Positions 17,183 through 26,177 are shown, counted from the stretch's first letter. The stretch: DNA of 64,000 bases from Rhodococcus sovatensis (GCF_037327425.1 NZ_CP147846.1:2108001-2172000); one strand, 5' to 3'. Numbers and translations are program-made. The notes: generated by a model from the letters alone, not told the origin.

Positions 17183-18243
17183 TTTCGGGTCGGCCGAACT
17201 GGCTGTTCACAGCACCCGAGCGCACACCGCTGGCCGTTGAGCGTCTCGCCGTAGCTCGGAACCGAACCGATACCCCGCGCCGCGGCGCCTGCGACGTGCT
17301 CACGTACCAATTCGACCACCATTTTCGCGAACCGTTCATCGGTACCGGGGGTCGAGGCCCGCGCAAATGCCATCCGACGTTCCTTTGCCTTCTCCTCGGC
17401 CTCGGTATCGAGATCCCATACGACCTCGAGATGGTCGGACACGAAGCCGATCGGACACACGACCACCGCATCTACGCCCTTGTCCGCAAGCGCATCGAGA
17501 TGATCGCAGATGTCCGGCTCGAGCCACGGCACCTGCGGCGGTCCGGACCGCGACTGCCACACGAGGTCGTACTCGTCGATCCCCGCAGCGGCTGCTGCGA
17601 GTGCGGACGCGTCGGCGACCTGGCGGCTGTAGAGGTGACCGCCGTCGGCAGGCGGGCCGGCGTTCGCATCGGCCGCGTCGGGGATCGAATGAGCAGTGAA
17701 CACCAGACGAGCCCCTGCCCTTCGCTCGGCGGGAAGCTCGTCGAGTGCCGCGGTGATGGCGTCGGCGAACGCTGCAACCATCAGCGGGTGGTCGTAGTAC
17801 TGGCGAATCTTCACAAGATCCGGTGCGCTCGAACCCACGGACTCACGGGCACGAGCTAGATCCTCGTGGTACTGGCGGCAGCCCGAGTATCCGCCCCACG
17901 CAGAGGTGGGAAACACGAGCGCACGTTCGACGCCATTCGCAGCCATATCAGCGACGGTGTCCTCGACCATGGGGTGCCAATTTCGGTTGCCGAAATAGAC
18001 AGGCAGGTCGATTCCGGCAGAAGCCAATTCGGCTTCGACTGCAGCGATGATGTCGCGATTGAGTGCATTGATCGGTGAGACTCCCCCGAAATGCATGTAG
18101 TGCTCCACGACTGCGTCGAGTCGCTCGGGTGGCACACCGCGCCCGCGCGTGACGTTCTCGAGAAACGGCCTGACGTGTGCGGGTTCTTCGGGGCCACCGA
18201 ACGAGAGAACCAGTAGAGCGTCGAAATCTGTGGACGTCGTCAT
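17179..18243 (-). CDS. hemH: Ferrochelatase (probably coproporphyrin ferrochelatase)
   Basis: 354 residues. LLVLSFGGPEEP at the N-terminus, YFGNRNWHP with the active-site His region (about residues 83-91), FPTSAWGGYSGCRQYHEDL and VFTAHSIP with the conserved His are ferrochelatase blocks. Cys122, and Cys340, 344 and 345 near the C-terminus (CALGCC), match the [2Fe-2S] ligand arrangement known in actinobacterial enzymes. It inserts Fe2+ into coproporphyrin III in the pathway these bacteria use. It lies downstream of fabG1-inhA as in mycobacteria (hemZ), but a strong hairpin separates it from inhA. Confidence 0.95.
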   Translation of the reverse strand: MTTSTDFDALLVLSFGGPEEPAHVRPFLENVTRGRGVPPERLDAVVEHYMHFGGVSPINALNRDIIAAVEAELASAGIDLPVYFGNRNWHPMVEDTVADMAANGVERALVFPTSAWGGYSGCRQYHEDLARARESVGSSAPDLVKIRQYYDHPLMVAAFADAITAALDELPAERRAGARLVFTAHSIPDAADANAGPPADGGHLYSRQVADASALAAAAAGIDEYDLVWQSRSGPPQVPWLEPDICDHLDALADKGVDAVVVCPIGFVSDHLEVVWDLDTEAEEKAKERRMAFARASTPGTDERFAKMVVELVREHVAGAAARGIGSVPSYGETLNGQRCALGCCEQPVRPTRN

Positions 18244-18284
18244 GCTTCCATTGTGCGCTCGGCTGTCGGGAGTCCTTCACGCAC

Positions 18285-18326
18285 ATCGGCCCGGATGGAC
18301 GAGTACTGCCGTCCATCCGGGCCGAT
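18285..18326 (-). terminator. 17-bp hairpin between inhA and hemH
   Basis: Bases 18285-18301 pair with 18310-18326 without mismatch (8-nt loop). It lies in the 103-bp gap after the inhA stop. There is no T-run. It should end or reduce transcription from fabG1-inhA into hemH. Confidence 0.75.
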
Positions 18327-18346
18327 CTTGGCGCCGAGCGCGGAAA

Positions 18347-19171
18347 CTACATGTTGTCGGGAAGGTACGTGTTGTGACTCGCACCGCCGTCCACGTAAAT
18401 GATCGAACCCGTGGTGCCGGGCAGCCAATCGGACAACAGCGCAACGATCGACTTGGCTACCACGGTCGGATCGTCGTAGTTCCAGCCGATCGGCGATGCG
18501 CCGTCCCAATACTCGTTGAGCTGCTGCATCTTCTGCGCGTCACCGGTAGCCGTACCTGCGATGGCTTTCGCTGCGAGCGTCCGGATCGGTCCAGCAGCAA
18601 CAAGATTCGAGCGAATACGCTTCGCCTCTCCGACCTCGCGGGCAACGTAGCGGTTGACCGATTCCAACGCAGCCTTGGCCACGCCCATCCAGTTGTAGTA
18701 CGGCATCGCGGTGCGAGGATCGAAGTCCATACCGACGATCGATCCACCCTCGTTCATGACGGGTAGCACAGCGCGGGCGAGCGAGGCGTAGCTCCACGCC
18801 GAGATTTCGAACGCACGTGCAGCATCGGGGCCGGGGCCCTCGAGGAAAGGCTTAGCGCCTGGTCCCATCAGCGTGCGCGGCGCGAAAGCAATGGAGTGCA
18901 GCACTCCGTCGACGCCCTCAGGCGCAAGTTCACGCACACGGTCAGCGAGCGCTGCGAGGTGCTCCTCGTTGGTGGCATCCAGCTCGATCGCCGGGGGAAC
19001 CGGCTGCGGCAGGCGCTGTGCGATCCGATCGATCAACCGCAGCCGATCGAAGCCGGTGATGATGACCTTCGCACCTTGGTTCTGGGCCATCGCGGCCGCG
19101 TGGAATGCGATCGATGCATCGGTGATGATGCCGGTCACGAGAATTGTCTTACCTTCGAGCAGTCCGCCCAT
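18347..19171 (-). CDS. inhA: Enoyl-[acyl-carrier-protein] reductase InhA (NADH)
   Basis: 274 residues from ATG 19171, which has AAGGA 6 bases upstream; an ATG at 19177 would add two residues. LLEGKTILVTGIITDASIAFH is the FabI-type NADH-binding start, LHSIAFAP the cofactor-site Ser region, and YNWMGVAK holds the catalytic Tyr and Lys. GPIRTLAAKAI is the substrate loop. InhA reduces the enoyl intermediate in FAS-II elongation of meromycolate chains, so a mycolic-acid cell wall is implied. The fabG1 gene ends 48 bp upstream, as in the mycobacterial fabG1-inhA operon. Confidence 0.95.
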   Translation of the reverse strand: MGGLLEGKTILVTGIITDASIAFHAAAMAQNQGAKVIITGFDRLRLIDRIAQRLPQPVPPAIELDATNEEHLAALADRVRELAPEGVDGVLHSIAFAPRTLMGPGAKPFLEGPGPDAARAFEISAWSYASLARAVLPVMNEGGSIVGMDFDPRTAMPYYNWMGVAKAALESVNRYVAREVGEAKRIRSNLVAAGPIRTLAAKAIAGTATGDAQKMQQLNEYWDGASPIGWNYDDPTVVAKSIVALLSDWLPGTTGSIIYVDGGASHNTYLPDNM

Positions 19172-19219
19172 GTGCATTCCTTAACGATCGAATAGAAACG
19201 AGAAAATCTTGACGATGAA

Positions 19220-19942
19220 TCAGTGGCCCATGCCGAGTCCGCCATCGACCGGGATTACTGCGCCGGAAACATAGGACGCATCCTCGGAAGCCAGCCAACT
19301 GACGACACCTGCCACTTCTTCGGTCTTGCCTTTGCGAGAAAGAGGGATAGCACTGACGGCCAATTCCTGGTACTTCTCGTCGAGCGCTTGAGTCATCTCT
19401 GTGTCGATGAAGCCGGGTGCCACAACGTTTGCCGTGATGGACCGCGAACCGAGCTCACGCGTCAGCGATCGCGCGAGACCGATGACGCCTGCCTTGGAGG
19501 CGGCGTAGTTCGCTTGGCCCGGCGTTCCCATGAGACCAACTGCGGAGCCGAGGAAGATGAAGCGACCGTAGCGGGCGCGCAGCATCGAGCGACTTGCTCG
19601 CTTGGCCACGCGGAACGCACCGGTCAAGTTTGCATCGATGACCTTCGAGAACTGGTCCTCGCTCATTCGCATGATGAGTGTGTCGTCGGTGATTCCCGCA
19701 TTCGACACCAGCACCTCGACAGGGCCGTGCTTCTCTTCCACCTCTTTGAACGCCTTGTCCACGGAGTCCGAGTCCGTCACGTCGCAGACAACCCCGAACA
19801 ACCCGTCCGGCACTCCCGAACCACGATGGGTGACGGCAACTTTGTGGCCGTCCGCGGCGAGACGCTGTGCGATGGACAGACCGATGCCTCGGTTACCTCC
19901 GGTGACGAGTACCGATCGGGCGATGAAGTCGGGTTTGGACAT
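19220..19942 (-). CDS. fabG1: 3-oxoacyl-[acyl-carrier-protein] reductase FabG1/MabA
   Basis: 240 residues. The classical SDR set is present: TGGNRGIG (about residues 14-21), SNAG, catalytic Ser (FLGSAVG), YAASK and PGFIDTEM. It performs the NADPH-dependent ketoacyl reduction step of FAS-II, before the dehydratase and InhA. First gene of the fabG1-inhA unit. No Shine-Dalgarno is evident, and a good promoter ends 6 nt before the ATG, so a leaderless transcript is predicted. Confidence 0.95.
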   Translation of the reverse strand: MSKPDFIARSVLVTGGNRGIGLSIAQRLAADGHKVAVTHRGSGVPDGLFGVVCDVTDSDSVDKAFKEVEEKHGPVEVLVSNAGITDDTLIMRMSEDQFSKVIDANLTGAFRVAKRASRSMLRARYGRFIFLGSAVGLMGTPGQANYAASKAGVIGLARSLTRELGSRSITANVVAPGFIDTEMTQALDEKYQELAVSAIPLSRKGKTEEVAGVVSWLASEDASYVSGAVIPVDGGLGMGH

Positions 19943-19948
19943 GCCTGC

Positions 19949-19976
19949 AACCTATCTGTTCGTTCTGCGATGACAA
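19949..19976 (-). promoter_or_regulatory. Putative leaderless promoter of fabG1-inhA
   Basis: On the minus strand TTGTCA (19976-19971) and TAGGTT (19954-19949) are 16 bp apart, and the -10 ends 6 nt before the fabG1 ATG. This is one of the best hexamer pairs in the window. Confidence 0.6.
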
Positions 19977-20008
19977 AGTGAAACCTACTGGTGAGTAGTG
20001 ACAGCGAT

Positions 20009-21001
20009 TCAGGGCAATCTTTGACGCAGCACCAGTGCCGTGCCCAATCCTGCTGCTGTGAAAAGAACTCCGAGAATCAACCATGGCCTACTCGCGTCCC
20101 CGCGGGTGATTTCGAAGCCGATCTGTTCTTCGAGCGTGTCGTAGACGGCCCGAAGTTCTTCCAGTGACGACGCAGTGAAGAAACTTCCACCGGACAGGGC
20201 GGCGATCTCCCGAAGCGAGGGGTCGTCGACCGGCACCGGAACACGCTCGGACCCCGACTCGGTTTCGATGTCGACGGTGCCGTAGCTGGTACCGAACGAG
20301 ATCGTCGAGATCGGGACGTCCTTCTCCGCTGCCGACCGTGCGGCGGTGTAACCCCCGCGAGGATCGTCAGGGTTCTCCGGAACGGTCTGTTTTCCATCGG
20401 ACAACAGAACGATGCGTGCAGGAGGAGCCGCGTCGCCCCCACCCAGCACAGCTCCGAGTGTGTCGATCGACTGCAGCGACGTGAAGATCGCCTCGCCTGT
20501 CGCTGTCCGTTCGCTCAGCTGCAGCTTGTCGATCGCAGCCTTCGTTGCCTCGCGGTTGGCGGTGGGCGACACCAACACCGAGGCAGTGCCTGCGAAGGCG
20601 ACGAGCCCCAGGTTGATTCCAGGAGTCAGCCCGTCGGCGAACGACTTTCCTGCCTCCTGCGCAGCGGCTAGGCGCGACGGCTCGACGTCGGTTGCCTCCA
20701 TGGACAACGACACGTCGATGACAAGCATGACCGTCGCACGATTGCGCGGGACTCGCTGATCCGATGTCGGACCGGCCAGCGCAACTGTCAGGAACATCAA
20801 CCCGACCAGGACCAGCGCTGTCGGAACGTGGCGCCAGTACCCAGGACGCGTCGGCGCGACAGTTTCCAGCAGCTCCATGTTCGAAAAAAGCAACGTGTGC
20901 TTCTGCCGACGACGCTGGACCACCACGTAGCCGACGACAAGGGCAACGACGACCAGCAGGAAGAGCAGCCACCAGGGAGAGGCGAAGTCCGACAGGCTCA
21001 C
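20009..21001 (-). CDS. VWA-domain membrane protein (Rv1481-like)
   Basis: 330 residues. An N-terminal helix (WWLLFLLVVVALVVGYVVV), a second helix near 60-75, and a von Willebrand factor A domain with MIDAS DVSLSMEATD (DxSxS), a later Thr (TATGEAIFTSL) and LLSDGKQT, then a C-terminal helix (PWLILGVLFTAAGLGTALVL). The domain probably faces outward. It is the BatA-like member of the MoxR-DUF58-VWA module, which acts as a chaperone or assembly system for envelope or cofactor proteins. It overlaps the DUF58 gene by 4 bp. Confidence 0.92.
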   Translation of the reverse strand: MSLSDFASPWWLLFLLVVVALVVGYVVVQRRRQKHTLLFSNMELLETVAPTRPGYWRHVPTALVLVGLMFLTVALAGPTSDQRVPRNRATVMLVIDVSLSMEATDVEPSRLAAAQEAGKSFADGLTPGINLGLVAFAGTASVLVSPTANREATKAAIDKLQLSERTATGEAIFTSLQSIDTLGAVLGGGDAAPPARIVLLSDGKQTVPENPDDPRGGYTAARSAAEKDVPISTISFGTSYGTVDIETESGSERVPVPVDDPSLREIAALSGGSFFTASSLEELRAVYDTLEEQIGFEITRGDASRPWLILGVLFTAAGLGTALVLRQRLP

Positions 21002-21990
21002 CGGCGACCCGCCCGTGCCGTGTTGACCGCGCTCGCACCGAGGGTATGTCGACGCGCGGACACGAACCTCACGACATCCGCAATCCAGTCACCGTCGGTT
21101 CGAAGCGTCAGCCGGGGGGCGCCGCATCGACGCAACACCCGCTCGACATCTTGTCGATGTGCATGCGCCGCCTCGGCGAAGTCGGCACGCAACTGCGGTG
21201 TCGTACTGAATTCGCGGGTGCGCCCGGATTCGGGGTCGTGCAGCACCACATCTCCTATGTCGGGCAACTCGAGGTCGCGAGGGTCGACGACCTCGACGGC
21301 CAGGACGTCGTGGCGCGCAGCGATCGCGCGTAGCGAACGTTCCCAGTCGATGGGGCCGAGAAAGTCGCTGATGATCACCGCCATACCACGGCGACGTTGA
21401 GGTCGTCGCAGCGACTCGATGGCACCTCGAAGATCCCCCCGCACCCCGTCGGGAGCGCTCGGCGTCGTGGCGATTTCGCGCAGCATCGCCTGCCTGTGGG
21501 CCTGTCCTCCGCGGGCAGGGATACGTGTCGTTTTCGCGCCGGTGGCCACGACTGCACCGATGCGGTTTCCGCCGCCACTGGTCAGATGAGTGATCGCTGC
21601 GGCCGCTGCAACAGCAAGGTCGCGTTTCTCGCATCCGGTGGTTCCGAAATCGAGACTCGAGGACAGATCGAGCACCATCCAGGTCTCGAGCTCTCGATCC
21701 GCGACGGACTGGCGAACGTGAGGGTGCGTCGTGCGCGCGGTGACGGACCAGTCCATCTGCCGGACGTCGTCGCCTGGTTGGTATTCACGGGCATCGCCCG
21801 GTTCTGATCCAGGCCCTGGTATCAGTCCGAGATGGTCCCCGTGCAGTACACCGTCCAGGCGCCGACGGACCGTCAGTTCCAGGGTCCGAAGGGCAGCCCC
21901 GAGAGATGGATCGCGCAGCTCACCGCTTCGGAACGACGGCGGTCTCGGGTCGTGACGGCCTGCCGAACCATCGGCTGATGCCCCGCTCAC
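20998..21990 (-). CDS. DUF58 domain protein (Rv1480-like)
   Basis: 330 residues. The block GDHLGLIPGPGSEPGDAREYQPGDDVRQMDWSVTAR is the DUF58 signature, and the following segment (TWMVLDLSSSLDFG) is a VWA-like fold with a DxSxS-type start. The family always accompanies MoxR ATPases. GTG at 21990 overlaps the moxR stop (GTGA), and its own stop overlaps the VWA gene start, so the three proteins are made together. Confidence 0.92.
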   Translation of the reverse strand: MSGASADGSAGRHDPRPPSFRSGELRDPSLGAALRTLELTVRRRLDGVLHGDHLGLIPGPGSEPGDAREYQPGDDVRQMDWSVTARTTHPHVRQSVADRELETWMVLDLSSSLDFGTTGCEKRDLAVAAAAAITHLTSGGGNRIGAVVATGAKTTRIPARGGQAHRQAMLREIATTPSAPDGVRGDLRGAIESLRRPQRRRGMAVIISDFLGPIDWERSLRAIAARHDVLAVEVVDPRDLELPDIGDVVLHDPESGRTREFSTTPQLRADFAEAAHAHRQDVERVLRRCGAPRLTLRTDGDWIADVVRFVSARRHTLGASAVNTARAGRR

Positions 21991-23378
21991 TGCTTCTGGC
22001 TACCTGCAGTCGACTCGTTGACTGTCGACTTGTCGAGCGAAGGCGCCGCTGGGCCGTTGTGACCCTGGGGTGCTGCGTTGCCGCCGAACTGACCCGGGCC
22101 GGGCTGTTGGCCGGGAGCGGCAGGCTGGTTCGGATAAGAAAATTGCCCCTGGTGATTCGGCTGGCCGTGCTGGTTCGGGTGACCCTGGTAATTCGGCTGC
22201 CCCTGCGGAGGAAGCGGAGGCTGCGGGGCACCCACCACGGCTTGCGGGGCAACCTGCGGGAGCCCGACGGTCTGCAGGATTCTCGTAATGACGTCCTCGG
22301 GGGTGACCTCGTCGGCAAGCGCGTCGTACGACAGCACGAGTCGATGGCGAAGAACGTCCGGAATCACCTCGAGCACGTCCTGCGGAACGACGTAGTCACG
22401 ACCACGCAGCAGCGCCAGCGCTCGCGAGGCCGCGATGATTCCGAGCGTCGCACGGGGCGACGCTCCGTAGGCAATCCAGCTCGCGACATCGTCGAGGCCC
22501 AGCTGCTCCGGCGTTCGTGTGGCGGCGATGACGCGGACAACGTAGTCGACCAGCGCGTGGTGTACGAAGACTGTGCTCGCCACCGTCTGCAGACGAACTA
22601 GCTCTTCGGGGTCGAGAATTTGCTTCGGCGTCGGGACCGCAGTTCCCATCCGGTAGACGATCTCGCGTTCTTCTTCCACCGAGGGATAGTCGACCACGAT
22701 CTTGAAAAGGAACCGATCTCGCTGTGCTTCCGGAAGTGGGTAGACACCTTCGTTTTCGATCGGGTTCTGAGTGGCCATCACCAGGAACGGATCAGGCATC
22801 TGGAAGGTCTTACCGCCGATGGTCACGTGCCGCTCGGCCATGACTTCCAGCAACGCGGACTGCACTTTGGCGGGAGCGCGGTTGATCTCGTCGGCAAGGA
22901 CGAAGTTGGCGACGACGGGACCGAGTTCGGTGTCGAACTCCTCACGACCTTGGCGGTAGATACGAGTACCGATGAGGTCGGTCGGCACAAGGTCAGGAGT
23001 GAACTGAACCCGCGAGAACGACCCGCCGACGACTTTGGCAAACGTCTCCACGGCCAGCGTCTTGGCGACACCGGGAACACCTTCGAGTAGAACGTGCCCA
23101 CGCGCCAGCAATCCTACGAGGATGCGTTCGACCAGTCGGTCCTGACCGACGATCACGCGTTTCACTTCGTAGACGGCCTTCTCGAGGATCTGAACGTCCT
23201 GGGCGAGCCCGGTCACGTCCGCAGATCCCGAACCACCGCCCACGGGTGCGCTGCCGCCTTTGGCCCCAGCCCTGTCCGACGTGCTGCCATTCGACTCGCT
23301 GCTGCCATTCGACACGCTGCTGTCCGACACACTGCTGTCACGTGATGCCACCAAGAATCCACCGCTTTCACTCGACAT
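21987..23378 (-). CDS. moxR1: MoxR-family AAA+ ATPase
   Basis: 463 residues from ATG 23378 (a GTG at 23390 would add four residues). The AAA+ core (about residues 65-375) has Walker A GVPGVAKT, Walker B FVLADEINRAP, sensor-1 MATQNPIE and arginine-finger region QRDRF. The core is flanked by a Ser/Asn-rich N-terminal extension (residues 1-50) and a Gly/Pro/Gln/His-rich C-terminal tail of about 75 residues, making it longer than M. tuberculosis MoxR1 (377 residues). MoxR1 is reported to chaperone RipA, whose gene is just upstream here. No transmembrane segment is seen. Confidence 0.93.
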   Translation of the reverse strand: MSSESGGFLVASRDSSVSDSSVSNGSSESNGSTSDRAGAKGGSAPVGGGSGSADVTGLAQDVQILEKAVYEVKRVIVGQDRLVERILVGLLARGHVLLEGVPGVAKTLAVETFAKVVGGSFSRVQFTPDLVPTDLIGTRIYRQGREEFDTELGPVVANFVLADEINRAPAKVQSALLEVMAERHVTIGGKTFQMPDPFLVMATQNPIENEGVYPLPEAQRDRFLFKIVVDYPSVEEEREIVYRMGTAVPTPKQILDPEELVRLQTVASTVFVHHALVDYVVRVIAATRTPEQLGLDDVASWIAYGASPRATLGIIAASRALALLRGRDYVVPQDVLEVIPDVLRHRLVLSYDALADEVTPEDVITRILQTVGLPQVAPQAVVGAPQPPLPPQGQPNYQGHPNQHGQPNHQGQFSYPNQPAAPGQQPGPGQFGGNAAPQGHNGPAAPSLDKSTVNESTAGSQKQ

Positions 23379-23523
23379 GTTGGGGGGCACGTCCTTGCAG
23401 GTCCGCTGCCCCTGGATTCAAGGCAATGAACTACACGCGCCGACAGTCCCACCCCAGGCTACCGGCGTTCGCTCGCGAGCCTAGTCGTACCTTCCCTAAG
23501 CCGAGAGCACGCGAGGCCAAGGG

Positions 23524-25017
23524 TCAGGAAACCATCCGAACTGCGTACGGTGTCATCCCGTCGTACCGCACTGGCGAGACCTTGACGACGCTGCCGGATT
23601 GTGGCGCTTCCAGCATCTTGCCGTCGCCCAGGTACAGCGCGACGTGCTGGCTGGCGTTCGGTCCGTAGAACAGCATGTCTCCGCGCTTCATATCCGATGA
23701 CGGCACTTGCTTGCCCGCGGTGTACTGGTAACCGGTGTAGTGCGGCAACGAAATTCCGAGTCCGGCGAACGCGTAGATCATCAGGCCCGAGCAGTCGAAG
23801 CCGACCTTGTTGTAGTCGCCGAAGCTGTCGGCAACCCCACCATCTCGAATTCCCTTCGTGGGGCCGTTCTCGTCACCGCCACCCCACGAGTAGGGCACGC
23901 CGAGCTGTGACATACCGCGGTCGATAGCCAGTTCGACTGCTGCACTTCCGGTCACAGACGGAGTTTGGGTGGAACTGCGCGGCTTCTTCGGCGTCGTCGG
24001 CGTCGTCGTGCCCGTTTCCGAGTCGGACTCCGTTCCGTCGATGTCGGTGTGCGATCGCTGCCCTGCTGCGGCCGCGGCGGCTGCGGCCGCAGCCGCCTGA
24101 TTCGCTGCCACTCGCGCAGCTGCCTGCACGGCCGCGTCGCGCGCTGCAGAGGCGGCTGCCGCAATGGCGGCGTCCTCGGCAGCCTTTTGCTGCTCCCACG
24201 CCGAGTACGCGACGCGCTGTCCTTCCAGACCGGCGACATCCGTCCGCGCCACGTCAAGCTGACTCTGCGCAGCATCTCGCTGCGATTCGATCGCGGCTTT
24301 CTGGTCGGCCTGCGCTTGCAATGCGGCACGGGCAGTAGCAATGGCCTGCTCTGCCTGGACCTTCTGCGCGTCGGCTTCCGCTGCAGCGGCGTCGGCCTGC
24401 TGCTTGGATTCGCGCGCTGCGGAATCCTTGTTGGCTTGCTCGGTGCGTGCTCGCTGAAGTCCGTCGAGCACAGCGTTCTGGCTGTTCGACAGGACCTTGA
24501 GCACCTGCGCGCGGTCGAGAACGTCCTCGGGCCCGTTCGACCCGAGGAACGAGGACACCGACGCCACGCCCGTTCCCTGGGTGTAGCTGGAGACCGCGAA
24601 CTCGTTGAACTTCTGCTGAGCAGCTTGAATCTGCGTGCCGGCGTCGGCGAGGGCTTGTTGGGCGGTCACGACGAACTGAGCTGCGATATCCGCGGCATCA
24701 CGCGCGTTCTGGAGGTCGACCAGGGCCTTGTTGACGTCCTCGCGCCTGATGGCGACTTCGGCGTCGAGCTGGGCAAGCTGCTGATTCGCCGCCGCAACCT
24801 GGTTGATCAGCTGACCGACTGCACCGAGTTGCTCGTCGACGCGTGAACCCGCCGCGGCTATGTCGGAGTCCGACGGGTTGGGAGGGGGTGGCGGCACGGC
24901 CGCCGCAGTACCGGACACCGCACCCATCAGTGCGACGACGACACCTGCACATATCAGTGCTCGAGCTGTGTTCGAGAACGCGCTGCGGCGACTGCCGCGG
25001 AATGTCCTTCGCCTCAC
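23524..25017 (-). CDS. ripA: NlpC/P60 peptidoglycan endopeptidase RipA
   Basis: 497 residues. GTG 25017 has AGGGAG 6 bases upstream and is chosen over the GTG at 25041. A signal peptide ends near AVSGTAAAV with positive RRRTFRGSRR at its start. A long coiled-coil region (about residues 45-320) follows, ending in an Ala run, then a Thr/Pro linker and the NlpC/P60 domain, with catalytic Cys in DCSGLM, His in QHVALY and an acidic residue in EAP. It cuts peptidoglycan cross-links for daughter-cell separation. The coiled coil probably inhibits or positions the enzyme. Only one copy is here; M. tuberculosis has ripA-ripB. Confidence 0.94.
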   Translation of the reverse strand: MRRRTFRGSRRSAFSNTARALICAGVVVALMGAVSGTAAAVPPPPPNPSDSDIAAAGSRVDEQLGAVGQLINQVAAANQQLAQLDAEVAIRREDVNKALVDLQNARDAADIAAQFVVTAQQALADAGTQIQAAQQKFNEFAVSSYTQGTGVASVSSFLGSNGPEDVLDRAQVLKVLSNSQNAVLDGLQRARTEQANKDSAARESKQQADAAAAEADAQKVQAEQAIATARAALQAQADQKAAIESQRDAAQSQLDVARTDVAGLEGQRVAYSAWEQQKAAEDAAIAAAASAARDAAVQAAARVAANQAAAAAAAAAAAGQRSHTDIDGTESDSETGTTTPTTPKKPRSSTQTPSVTGSAAVELAIDRGMSQLGVPYSWGGGDENGPTKGIRDGGVADSFGDYNKVGFDCSGLMIYAFAGLGISLPHYTGYQYTAGKQVPSSDMKRGDMLFYGPNASQHVALYLGDGKMLEAPQSGSVVKVSPVRYDGMTPYAVRMVS

Positions 25018-25041
25018 AAATGTCTCCCTCGGTCCCGGCAC

Positions 25042-25435
25042 TCGCGATGCTCCTGTGAGGAAGCTTCGACGCCGGACGAGCGGATCGTCGACACCTCGAT
25101 CCGGGTGTCACCGTCGCATTCGCCGGGCAGGGAGAAAGCGCGCAGCAACACGACGGGTGTGCCACGTCAGCCACACCCGAAGCACTGGCCTCCCGGGTCG
25201 CCCCGGATAGACCTGTGCCCTCTGCGACACTCCTTCCCCAGCAGTGCCAATGGCACCGTACGACACTTTGCACACTAAGGAAACTCCAGTCACAAACGAC
25301 ACATTTGTAATTCGACCTGCGAAAACGCGCTGATCTCGGCATTTGCCGGAAACAGTTTTTTCGACTTTTTTCGGTCGGACACAAAAATGCCCCCGACAAA
25401 CGGAAACGTCGGGGGCAGATCGATCGAGCAGGTCG
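25042..25435 (-). other. 394-bp gap upstream of ripA: leader/promoter region
   Basis: No gene is seen. The right end holds a terminator for the Rv1476-type gene (25388-25417). Between 25355 and 25372 are two T6 tracts on the + strand. At 25289-25303 two CACA half-sites lie 9 bp apart (GTCACA...ACACA), a possible response-regulator site in a region where MtrA controls ripA in related species. The 270 bases nearest ripA are GC-rich and can fold, but I could not match them to the c-di-AMP riboswitch found before some cell-wall hydrolase genes. Confidence 0.5.
25388..25417 (-). terminator. Rho-independent terminator after the Rv1476-type gene
   Basis: TGCCCCCGAC (25388-25397) pairs with 25408-25417 (10 bp, 10-nt loop). 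Read on the minus strand the stem is followed by TTTTTGTG. It is the only classical stem-plus-T-run terminator noticed in the window. Confidence 0.88.
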
Positions 25436-25987
25436 TCAGTGTGGCTCTGTGGTCTCACGGGTCGTGGACTGGACTCGATTCGACTCTTCCGCGCGCGCCC
25501 GGCGACGTACCTTGGCGAACGCGGTGGCCGCACCGCACCCAGCGACGATCAGAATCACCACGGCAGTGATCAGCGTCCACGGAGTCTGGGGGCCCACCAA
25601 GGTGTCGACGAAGTTGTCTGCGGCCAGCACAGGATTTCCGGTGTACGTCCGATCCTGTCCCGCCTCCAGGGTCACGCGGCTGACACTGTCGCTGAAGGAT
25701 CCGACCTGGCCGGGGCTGAGCACCAGCACGGTGCCACCGTCCTCGGCTCCCACTGCGGTCGCGAGGTCGCGCAACTGCGAGTCGTGCCGCGGATCTCGTT
25801 CCACCACGATGATGGACAGGTCGATCCCATGCTCCTCGGCGCGGGCGACGGCCGATTGCAGATCGCCTTCGAGCGATGCGGGCGCACTGACACCCGTCGC
25901 CGCTACGTCGGCCACGATGTCGTCGACGTCGATCCCGGGTGGCACGTCGGCCAACAAGGGAACGAAAGCGAGTATCGGTTCAGGCAT
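25436..25987 (-). CDS. Rv1476-family (DUF6676) membrane protein
   Basis: 183 residues from ATG 25987 (MPEPILAFVPLL). An N-terminal segment, then a soluble alpha/beta region (ASLEGDLQSAVARAEEHGIDLSIIVVERDPRHD; GGTVLVLSPG) and a C-terminal helix (TLITAVVILIVAGCGAATAF) followed by a basic tail. The small acidic, TPM-like soluble domain anchored by one helix and the position between acn and ripA match Rv1476. Function is not established. It ends in its own terminator, so it is not read through into ripA. Confidence 0.85.
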   Translation of the reverse strand: MPEPILAFVPLLADVPPGIDVDDIVADVAATGVSAPASLEGDLQSAVARAEEHGIDLSIIVVERDPRHDSQLRDLATAVGAEDGGTVLVLSPGQVGSFSDSVSRVTLEAGQDRTYTGNPVLAADNFVDTLVGPQTPWTLITAVVILIVAGCGAATAFAKVRRRARAEESNRVQSTTRETTEPH

Positions 25988-26177
25988 CACAGAAGTTCCA
26001 GTCGAAGAGCGTCGCGTTATGGGCGAGACGAACCCTACGTCACTCGTCGCACCGGCCGCGTGCACCCAGCCGAAGGCGATCGTCTTCGAGTGAGGCTCCC
26101 CTGCATTGCGAAGGTGTCGGAACTGCACGACAATCGGGAGTGCGAAAGCAGCGTACTGCAATGTAGGCTGCCCTTCG

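Noticed and set aside
24060..24200. GC-rich repetitive stretch in ripA as a mobile or regulatory repeat
   Set aside because: It is coding sequence for the Ala-rich end of the coiled coil; the repetition reflects alanine codons.
25042..25300. c-di-AMP (ydaO-type) riboswitch before ripA
   Set aside because: The gap is long, GC-rich and precedes a cell-wall hydrolase, but I could not find the conserved core words in the right order. A covariance-model search would be decisive.
26164..26176. IdeR/DtxR iron box upstream of acn
   Set aside because: The sequence has only a short resemblance (TAGGCTGCC) and lacks the second half of the palindrome.
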